Below are positions 7,201-12,151 of a DNA stretch of 12,151 bases, in pieces. The translations under genes were made by a program, and so were the position numbers. Each line of letters opens with the position of its first letter. Positions within the stretch are counted from its first letter, which is position 1. The stretch is from an uncultured Bacteroidota bacterium (GTDB lineage: Bacteria; Bacteroidota; Ignavibacteria; UBA10030; UBA8401), in assembly GCA_937920105.1 (NCBI GenBank), contig CALETH010000046.1, forward strand, positions 1 through 12,151, given 5' to 3'. A model generated the notes under the pieces. That model ran no database searches. It was given only the letters and a program-made list of their open reading frames with translations, and was not told where the DNA came from.

Positions 7201-8338
7201 TATTACTATTCCAAAAGAAACGCAAAAAAATGAAAACCGCATTGCACTTATGCCAAGCAATGTACAAAAATTGGTAAAATTAGGAGCGAATGTTACTATA
7301 GAATCCGGATTAGGAAAATCACTAAATATTAGTGACAGTGTTTTTGTTGATGCAGGGGCAAAAGTTGCAACAAAAAAATTGTTTTTTCACAATGCAGATA
7401 TTGTGTTACGTTTGCACCCACCACAAACAAAAGAAATTTCTGTCCTCAAAAAAAACTCATTGCATATCAGTTATCTTAATCCATTTACTAATCATTCTTT
7501 ATTACAAAAATTAGCACAAAATAATATCAATGCAATTGCAATGGAAATGATTCCGCGTTCAACACGTGCACAAAAAATGGATGCGTTAAGTTCGCAAGCA
7601 AGTTTGGCTGGGTATGTTGCAGTGATTATGGCTGCAGATTCTATCAATAAAATTTTTCCAATGATGATGACTCCGGCAGGAACAATTTCTCCCACCAGAA
7701 TTTTTGTGATTGGTGCTGGTGTTGCTGGATTACAAGCAATTGCAACAGCAAAACGACTTGGTGCTCGTGTTGATGCGTTTGATACGCGTTCACGTGTGGA
7801 ACAAGAAATACAATCACTCGGAGCAAAATTTGTAAAAATAGATTTGGGTGAAACAGGACAAACAAAAGATGGATATGCAAAAGAATTAACAACAGAACAA
7901 TTAGAAAAACAACGTACTGTGTTAAAACAATATTGTTCACAAGCAGATGTAGTAATTACGACTGCTCAAATTTTTGGAAAAAAAGCACCGTGCATTATTA
8001 CAAAAGAAATGGTGAATTCAATGAAACCGGGAAGTGTTGTTGTAGATTTAGCAATTGAAACTGGCGGAAATGTTGAAGGTACAAAATCTGATTCTGTGAT
8101 AGAAATCAATGGAGTAAAAATCATTGGTTTGCATAATATTCCATCTCATGTTGCTGCAGATGCAAGTCAAATGTATGGAAATAATCTTACCAATTTGATT
8201 GAAGAATTTTGGAATAAAGAAAAAAAAGAAATGAATTTACCATTAGATGACGAAATTATCAAAAGTTGTTTGATAACCTATCAAGGAAAAATAGTTCATC
8301 CAATGTTTGAAAAGATTGTAGTGAAGAAGAAAAAATAA
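7196..8338 (+). CDS. pntAA: NAD(P) transhydrogenase subunit alpha part 1
   Basis: A 380-residue NAD(H)-binding domain I of proton-translocating transhydrogenase, which passes hydride from NADH to NADP+ using the proton gradient. The length fits the stand-alone alpha-1 subunit of three-gene systems such as that of Rhodospirillum rubrum (about 384). The N-terminus I-P-K-E is typical. The nucleotide-contact loop R121-x-x-x-x-Q126-x-x-D129 and following S-S-Q are conserved. The Rossmann fingerprint is G173-A-G-V-A-G178, then the dinucleotide-binding loop D-T-R. G-E-T-G with G-Y-A-K-E, V-V-D-L-A-I-E-T-G-G-N and V-A-A-D-A-S complete the pattern. These separate it from alanine dehydrogenase, its nearest relative. 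The membrane part (pntAB) and NADP-binding part (pntB) should follow but do not; a terminator comes 15 nt later. They may lie elsewhere, or this protein may have another use. Confidence 0.9.
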   Translation: MNITIPKETQKNENRIALMPSNVQKLVKLGANVTIESGLGKSLNISDSVFVDAGAKVATKKLFFHNADIVLRLHPPQTKEISVLKKNSLHISYLNPFTNHSLLQKLAQNNINAIAMEMIPRSTRAQKMDALSSQASLAGYVAVIMAADSINKIFPMMMTPAGTISPTRIFVIGAGVAGLQAIATAKRLGARVDAFDTRSRVEQEIQSLGAKFVKIDLGETGQTKDGYAKELTTEQLEKQRTVLKQYCSQADVVITTAQIFGKKAPCIITKEMVNSMKPGSVVVDLAIETGGNVEGTKSDSVIEINGVKIIGLHNIPSHVAADASQMYGNNLTNLIEEFWNKEKKEMNLPLDDEIIKSCLITYQGKIVHPMFEKIVVKKKK

Positions 8339-8353
8339 TACTGCTGCAAAAAG

Positions 8354-8391
8354 AAAAAAGCGAATCTCAATATGTCGAGATTCGCTTTTTT
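8354..8391. terminator. Strong bidirectional intrinsic terminator
   Basis: A perfect 15-bp inverted repeat (8354-8368 and 8377-8391) around an 8-nt loop. The core is GCGAATCTC/GAGATTCGC, with A-run and T-run forming the stem base and U-tract. It lies just after pntAA and ends the three-gene plus-strand unit. Since the 5' arm is A-rich, it also reads as a terminator on the minus strand and may stop ppiD transcripts that pass the repeat island. Confidence 0.9.
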
Positions 8392-8426
8392 TGTATAATA
8401 CTTTGTAAAATATTTTATTCTCTTTT

Positions 8427-8540
8427 GGGTTTAATACCCGACGCTTGTGTCGTCATTCCCGCGAAAGCGGGAATCCACGAGATGGATTCCGCATCAAGTG
8501 CGGAATGACAAAATCAAATATCTCGCCGCAAACGGCAAGG
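8427..8540. repeat. GC-rich palindromic repeat island
   Basis: This non-coding island between pntAA and ppiD is far richer in GC than its surroundings. Its core, 8452-8509, is a 58-bp compound palindrome ending in GTCATTCC/GGAATGAC. It contains hairpin 1 (ATTCCCGC, GAAA loop, GCGGGAAT, 8455-8474), hairpin 2 (ATTCCGCA, 5-nt loop, TGCGGAAT, 8486-8506) and a central alternative hairpin (GGAATCCA/TGGATTCC, 8470-8490) that cannot form together with the other two. Small 4-bp hairpins lie at both sides (8427-8439, 8439-8452, 8525-8536). The ATTCCCGCGAAAGCGGGAAT motif is a familiar kind of dispersed repeat in many bacteria (compare REP and dRS3 types). Copy number here is unknown. Confidence 0.75.
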
Positions 8541-8544
8541 ATGT

Positions 8545-10641
8545 TTATCTAAAAAACTGGTCGCGATTATCTTCAATATCTGCTTGAGTTTTTAATTTCT
8601 CAATCCATTCACCAATAAATTGTTGTTTCTTTTGTTGAACAAGTTGTGCAGACAAAACATTTTTTTGTGCATCAAATGCCGCTTTATCAAACGGTGTACG
8701 ACTTAATACTTTTATCAAATAATATCCCCTTGTCCCAATAATTGGTTGAGATACTTTTCCAATTTCTAAAGTTTTTGCTGCATCAGTAAATGCAAATTCT
8801 CTCCCCACTTTGGGAATAATACCTGTTGGTGAAAACTGTCCGGTACTATCTGCAGTAATTTTTGAATCCACAGTTGGTAAGGTGAGCAAACTTGCATTAT
8901 CAGAAAGTGTAGAACGTTTTTGTGCAGCAATTTCTTGCACTTTTTCTATTTTCTTTTTACGAAGAAGACGAAATTTAATACTTTCTTTTACTTCATCCAA
9001 TGGTTTTACACTTTCTTTTTTTACTTCAGAAATTTTGCACACAACATACCCACTGCTTATTTGGTACACTTCACTGATATCATCAAGGTCATTATTAAAC
9101 GCAAATTTGTTGATGGATTCGTTAAAGCCAATTCCCGAAACAACTCCACCTTTTTGAAACTCCCCAGTTTCTTTTACTTCAACATTTAATTCTTTTGCAT
9201 GATTTTCAAATTTTCCATCTTTTACAAGGTAAGCAAAATCTTGTGCATTTTGTGATGCTTTGTTAAGAGTTTCGCTTCCTGCTTTTAACGATAAAACTAT
9301 ATCTGCTAATTTAAGTTCTCTATTATCACGTCCTTCAACTTTTATAATGTGAAGACCAAATTGTGTTTTAACAGGTCCAACAATTTCTCCAACCTTTCCT
9401 TTTAGTGCTGCCTCTTCAAATGGTTTTACCATTCGTCCTTTGCCAAACCATCCCAAATTTCCCCCTTGCGAAGCAGAACCCGGGTCTGTGGAATATTGCT
9501 GTGCTAATGCAGCAAAACTTTCTCCCTTTTTTGCTCGAGCAATAATTTCTTTTGCAAGTGTATTTGTTTCGGCTTCTTTTTCTGGTGTTGGAAGGGAAAG
9601 TAAAATGTGACTTGCTTTGATGTATGGTTCAGTTCCGTTTTTTTGTTCTAATACTTTTATAAGATGAATTCCATCGTTATCATAAATTGGACCTACCACA
9701 TCACCAACTTTTGCTTGGAATACTATATTTTCTTTTGCAGGACTTAACTCTCCATGTTTGAAGAATGCTGGTTCTGAAGGATTTTCAGAATACATTTTTT
9801 GCAAGTCTACAAAATTTTCTCCGGATTTTGCTCGTTGAAGAATTGCATTAAGTTCATTCATTACATCAGCAGAATCTTGTGCTGTTGGCTGATTGCTGAA
9901 AAGAACATATTTCAATTTGCGGCTTGCTTGTGTTGAAAATTCTTTTTGATTTTCATTGTAGAATTTTTTGATTTCATCTTCGGAAACAGAAACTGCATCA
10001 TCAGTAACAAAACGTTGGGCATCAAAAAAAGCATATTGTGCATCTATCTTTACATTTTGTTCATAAAATTTTTCTTCCAATTCTGATGGTGTTGTACGCA
10101 CAGAAGAAAGAATGATACTTTGCATTTTTTCCATCAATCGTTGCTGGCGGATGGTTGCTTCAACTTGTACCATAATATCTTTATTGCGTGGGTCACGAAT
10201 AGCATTATCGTATGCTTCACGAACAAATCTTCCAGTAGAATCAATAAAGTTTTGTTTTAAAAATTCCGGTGGATTTTCTCCTGTGAGAACATCTCGCACT
10301 TCTTCATCTGTTACCGAAAGCCCTAATTTTTTTGTTTCTTTTTCTATCAAAATTTGTGTAACAAGAGAATTCCATAGTTGTTCACGAATTTGTTGAACAG
10401 TATTTTCATCAGGTTCTTTTTGTGTACGTTGTTTTTGTGCATCAACTTCTCGTTTCAGCATATCAGAAAATTCTTGATAACGAATTTTTTTCCCATCTAT
10501 AATACCAACAACATCTTTTTGTTTTGAGCGAAGACCTAAATAATCCATCCCCCATTCGAAAATAATTGTAATAATAAATGCTATTACAAGGAGAATAAGA
10601 ATGAGTGCCATTTTCTCCCGCATTTTATTCATAATTGCCAT
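8545..10641 (-). CDS. ppiD: PpiD-like membrane-anchored peptidyl-prolyl isomerase / chaperone
   Basis: A 698-residue periplasmic folding factor. Residues 11-28 are an uncleaved membrane anchor after a short basic N-terminus. Next comes a SurA/PpiD-type N-terminal chaperone region, about 40-220. Two parvulin domains follow: 241-338 and 341-440. The second is canonical, with K342-A-S-H345-I-L and G-G-N-L-G-W-F; the first has Tyr (Y245) where the histidine should be, so it is probably inactive. Two later segments, ending in S-G-Y-V-V-C-K-I and R-G-Y-Y-L-I-K-V, look like degenerate parvulin C-terminal halves. E. coli PpiD is shorter (623 residues) and has one parvulin domain, so the name is by architecture. 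GAGGAG lies 11 nt before the ATG; an internal ATG (Met4) is possible. It is probably monocistronic, with a promoter at 10690-10718. Confidence 0.88.
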   Translation of the reverse strand: MAIMNKMREKMALILILLVIAFIITIIFEWGMDYLGLRSKQKDVVGIIDGKKIRYQEFSDMLKREVDAQKQRTQKEPDENTVQQIREQLWNSLVTQILIEKETKKLGLSVTDEEVRDVLTGENPPEFLKQNFIDSTGRFVREAYDNAIRDPRNKDIMVQVEATIRQQRLMEKMQSIILSSVRTTPSELEEKFYEQNVKIDAQYAFFDAQRFVTDDAVSVSEDEIKKFYNENQKEFSTQASRKLKYVLFSNQPTAQDSADVMNELNAILQRAKSGENFVDLQKMYSENPSEPAFFKHGELSPAKENIVFQAKVGDVVGPIYDNDGIHLIKVLEQKNGTEPYIKASHILLSLPTPEKEAETNTLAKEIIARAKKGESFAALAQQYSTDPGSASQGGNLGWFGKGRMVKPFEEAALKGKVGEIVGPVKTQFGLHIIKVEGRDNRELKLADIVLSLKAGSETLNKASQNAQDFAYLVKDGKFENHAKELNVEVKETGEFQKGGVVSGIGFNESINKFAFNNDLDDISEVYQISSGYVVCKISEVKKESVKPLDEVKESIKFRLLRKKKIEKVQEIAAQKRSTLSDNASLLTLPTVDSKITADSTGQFSPTGIIPKVGREFAFTDAAKTLEIGKVSQPIIGTRGYYLIKVLSRTPFDKAAFDAQKNVLSAQLVQQKKQQFIGEWIEKLKTQADIEDNRDQFFR

Positions 10642-10652
10642 AATAAAAACTA

Positions 10653-10658
10653 CTCCTC
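10653..10658 (-). promoter_or_regulatory. Ribosome-binding site of ppiD
   Basis: GAGGAG on the minus strand, 11 nt before the ATG at 10641. This supports the Met1 start, although spacing to the ATG is a little long. Confidence 0.6.
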
Positions 10659-10689
10659 AATAAATAATATTTTTGAACAATAATCTGAA

Positions 10690-10718
10690 AATATACTCCA
10701 ATTGCGTTTGAAAATCAA
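10690..10718 (-). promoter_or_regulatory. Sigma-70-like promoter of ppiD
   Basis: On the minus strand TTGATT (10718-10713) is followed after 17 nt by TATATT (10695-10690). A start point near 10683 gives a leader of about 40 nt with the GAGGAG site. The -35 box is identical to that of the uppS promoter. Confidence 0.6.
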
Positions 10719-10761
10719 TGATAATCAAAAATCATTTATTCTTTTCTAACTTTCTTGTATA

Positions 10762-10789
10762 TTGTAATTCTTAAAGTAAAAACTATGTA
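10762..10789 (+). promoter_or_regulatory. Possible promoter of asd
   Basis: TTGTAA (10762-10767), 16 nt, TATGTA (10784-10789), about 33 nt before the asd start. It is a weak match, four and three of six consensus bases. It is listed because asd needs a promoter in this divergent 180-bp gap and no better candidate is visible. A GAGG ribosome-binding site follows, 7 nt before the ATG. Confidence 0.3.
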
Positions 10790-10821
10790 TTTAAAAAATA
10801 ATAATTTGATGAGGTTTTATT

Positions 10822-11826
10822 ATGAAATTATATGACGTTATTGTTGTTGGTGCAACGGGAATGGTTGGAAGAAAAATGATTCAGGTGCTGGAACAAAGAA
10901 AATTTCCCGTAGGAAGACTTATTCCTCTTGCTTCGGAACGTTCCATTGGGAGCGAAATTATTTTTAGAAAAAAAGAATATAGTGTTGCACCACTTTCTAA
11001 AGAAGCACTATCACAAAAGAATGTGGAGTTTGCATTATTTTCTGCTGGTGCTGCTATTAGTAAAGAATATGCTCCTATTGCTGCACAAAATGGAATGTTG
11101 GTTATTGATAATAGTAGTGCTTTCCGTATGGATGATGATGTTCCTCTCGTTGTTCCTGAAGTGAATCGTTATCATATTTTTCACGCCAAGAAAAAAATTA
11201 TTGCTAATCCAAATTGTTCTACTATTCAAATGTTGGTTGCACTAAAACCACTTCATGATAATTTTACGATTAAACGTGTTGTTGTTTCCACCTATCAATC
11301 AGTTACTGGTGCGGGGAAAAAAGGATATGACCAATTAATGCAAGAAGTAAAAAATGAAAATGTTGAGAATGTGAAATTTCCTCATCCCATTGCGTTTAAT
11401 GCCTTACCACATATTGATGAATTTTTTGATGATGGTTATACAAAAGAAGAACATAAATTAATGAGAGAAACTCATAAAATTATGGGTGATATGTCTATAA
11501 AAGTAAGTGCAACCTGTGTACGCGTTCCAACCATTGGCGGACATAGTGAATCAGTAAATGTAGAATTTGAAAAACCTTATGAACTTGAGCAAGTAAGAAA
11601 AATTTTAGCAGATGCTCCTGGTATCACTGTACAAGATGACCCAAAAAATTCAGTATATCCAATGCCAATTAATGCTCATGATAAAGATGATGTTTTTGTT
11701 GGAAGACTTCGTCGTGATGAAACAGTAAAAAATGGTTTGAATATGTGGATTGTTGCCGATAATCTTCGCAAAGGTGCTGCAACGAATGCTGTGCAAATTG
11801 CAGAAGAATGGATTAAGGGAAGGTAA
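10822..11826 (+). CDS. asd: Aspartate-semialdehyde dehydrogenase
   Basis: A 334-residue enzyme (family usual about 330-370) that reduces beta-aspartyl phosphate to aspartate semialdehyde with NADPH, the branch point to lysine and diaminopimelate, threonine and methionine. The N-terminal nucleotide-binding loop is V-G10-A-T-G-M-V-G16. The catalytic cysteine is C132 in N-P-N-C-S-T. S-T-Y-Q-S-V-T-G-A-G carries the substrate-binding glutamine. The catalytic histidine is H241 in R-V-P-T-I-G-G-H-S-E. V-G-R-L-R-R-D near the C-terminus contributes conserved arginines. GAGG lies 7 nt before the ATG. The gene stands alone: ppiD is divergent upstream and a non-coding gap follows. No lysine riboswitch or leader peptide is visible in the short upstream region. 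The assignment is firm. Confidence 0.95.
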   Translation: MKLYDVIVVGATGMVGRKMIQVLEQRKFPVGRLIPLASERSIGSEIIFRKKEYSVAPLSKEALSQKNVEFALFSAGAAISKEYAPIAAQNGMLVIDNSSAFRMDDDVPLVVPEVNRYHIFHAKKKIIANPNCSTIQMLVALKPLHDNFTIKRVVVSTYQSVTGAGKKGYDQLMQEVKNENVENVKFPHPIAFNALPHIDEFFDDGYTKEEHKLMRETHKIMGDMSIKVSATCVRVPTIGGHSESVNVEFEKPYELEQVRKILADAPGITVQDDPKNSVYPMPINAHDKDDVFVGRLRRDETVKNGLNMWIVADNLRKGAATNAVQIAEEWIKGR

Positions 11827-12045
11827 ACCGTGATTTTGACTATGATTTTTAGGATTAAGGGATAACCATGAAAAACTTGATGATGGTTTTATAAATCTTA
11901 ATCTATCATAATAATCTTACAATAATCAGTGTTCTATAAAAAAAGTTAAAAATATTCCATTATTATGATTGCACTCATAAAATAACAGTTTCATAATTAG
12001 GTACTTTGTATGTATACTTTGAAAGTATATAAAAAAGTATCTATT
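11827..12045. other. Non-coding gap with small inverted repeats
   Basis: These 219 bp hold no plausible gene. An imperfect palindrome spans 11853-11903: GATTAAG/CTTAATC outside and AACCAT/ATGGTT inside, with unequal spacing. The sequence just before it (11829-11852) is repetitive, with GATTTTGACTATGATTTTTA. A second, perfect hairpin is TTATGA/TCATAA around 6 nt (11963-11980). Neither has a following T-run, so a terminator for asd is not evident. The first element may be a decayed dispersed repeat. Confidence 0.35.
12013..12029. promoter_or_regulatory. Candidate operator: perfect 17-bp palindrome
   Basis: TATACTTT-G-AAAGTATA, 8-bp arms around one base, ends 17 nt before the lipoprotein start. 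Extra half-sites flank it: ACTTTG at 12003-12008, 13 bp before the same word in the palindrome, and AAAGTAT at 12034-12040, 12 bp after its counterpart. This arrangement could seat more than one dimer. Its core closely matches the palindrome at 1181-1192. No clear -35/-10 pair is visible here. Confidence 0.4.
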
Positions 12046-12151
12046 ATGAAAAAATCAATTAAAACATTGTTATTGGCAAGTTTATTTATTGCCATAGGTT
12101 GTAAACAAAACGAACAAACAGCAACAGAGTCGACAGCTCAATCAACAGAAG
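12046..12151 (+). CDS. Putative lipoprotein, N-terminal part only
   Basis: An ORF begins at ATG 12046 and runs open to the window edge, giving 35 codons. It encodes a type II signal peptide: MKKSIK, a Leu/Ala/Ile core, then A-I-G-C with the lipidated cysteine at 19. A polar Gln/Thr/Glu/Ser linker follows and is still running at the edge. The style resembles the lipoprotein at 382-1122, which also has a Thr/Gln/Glu linker after its cysteine. No Shine-Dalgarno sequence is visible (A-rich leader only). The mature protein lies outside the window, so its function cannot be judged. Confidence 0.75.
   Translation, partial: MKKSIKTLLLASLFIAIGCKQNEQTATESTAQSTE

Noticed and set aside
7644..7940. 98-codon minus-strand frame inside pntAA
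   Set aside because: It is a Leu/His/Gln-rich shadow of the conserved nucleotide-binding region of pntAA; the sense frame carries all family motifs.
7196..8338. Alanine dehydrogenase as the identity of this gene
   Set aside because: The fold is shared, but the R-x-x-x-x-Q-x-x-D loop, G-E-T-G with G-Y-A-K-E, and D-L-A-I-E-T-G-G-N are those of transhydrogenase domain I.
3838..8338. A new defence or antibiotic-resistance operon made of ABC-F, LRR protein and pntAA
   Set aside because: The ABC-F looks like a housekeeping Uup/YdiF type, pntAA is metabolic, and no nuclease, toxin or NAD-consuming domain is seen. The grouping seems accidental.
8452..8509. CRISPR repeat or array
   Set aside because: Only one unit is present, with no regular spacer-repeat series and no cas genes.
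8810..9189. Two overlapping plus-strand frames (115 and 89 codons) within ppiD
   Set aside because: Both are antisense to ppiD, lack ribosome-binding sites and show low-complexity Phe/Ser-rich products.
10928..11164. 78-codon frame inside asd on the same strand
   Set aside because: Out-of-frame shadow; its Leu-rich composition follows from GTT/GCT codons of asd in another frame.
11868..11894. Short open frame of 8 codons after asd as a leader peptide
   Set aside because: It is followed by no terminator or antiterminator structure with a T-run and has no clear ribosome-binding site.

Overview
The window is AT-rich and densely coded: ten protein genes, one of them cut by the right edge. Gene content suggests a bacterium of the Bacteroidota/Chlorobiota/Ignavibacteria group. 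Pointers are a membrane-anchored SurA/PpiD-like chaperone with two parvulin domains, an HMA-CDF metal transporter of a type I recall from Bacteroidota, and short Lys-rich lipoprotein signals. The best promoters fit the ordinary sigma-70 pattern (TTGAnT, 16-17 bp, TATAnT-like) rather than the -33/-7 pattern of classical Bacteroidota, which leans mildly towards the Chlorobiota/Ignavibacteria side. The placement is an inference without any marker gene.

Layout. (1) 10-1122, minus: a lipoprotein gene followed by a small membrane-protein gene, driven by a near-consensus promoter at 1168-1195. (2) 1352-3650, minus: a tight operon of uppS (undecaprenyl diphosphate synthase), a zinc-ribbon SAM methyltransferase and an HMA-CDF metal transporter, ending in an intrinsic terminator at 1235-1263. 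(3) 3838-8338, plus: an ABC-F ATPase, a leucine-rich-repeat protein and pntAA (transhydrogenase alpha part 1), ending in a strong hairpin terminator at 8354-8391. (4) 8427-8540: a GC-rich palindromic repeat island. (5) 8545-10641, minus: a ppiD-like periplasmic folding factor. (6) 10822-11826, plus: asd (aspartate-semialdehyde dehydrogenase), divergent from ppiD. (7) 11827-12045: non-coding with small inverted repeats. (8) 12046 onward, plus: the start of a second lipoprotein gene.

How the genes relate. Several serve the cell envelope: uppS makes the lipid carrier for peptidoglycan and surface glycans, asd feeds diaminopimelate and lysine synthesis, ppiD folds exported proteins, and two lipoproteins sit in the envelope. 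ABC-F acts at the ribosome or on stress, and pntAA belongs to NADPH supply. Most of the window is ordinary core genome.

The most unusual points are these. A 27-nt near-identical direct repeat, carrying the ribosome-binding site and start codon, flanks the leucine-rich-repeat gene exactly. pntAA stands without pntAB or pntB beside it. A compound palindrome of the dispersed-repeat kind lies between two operons. A shared ACTTT(T)GAAAGT palindrome lies upstream of both lipoprotein genes. The first lipoprotein shows an internal duplication. I found no convincing new multi-gene system, CRISPR array, tRNA, rRNA or transposase.
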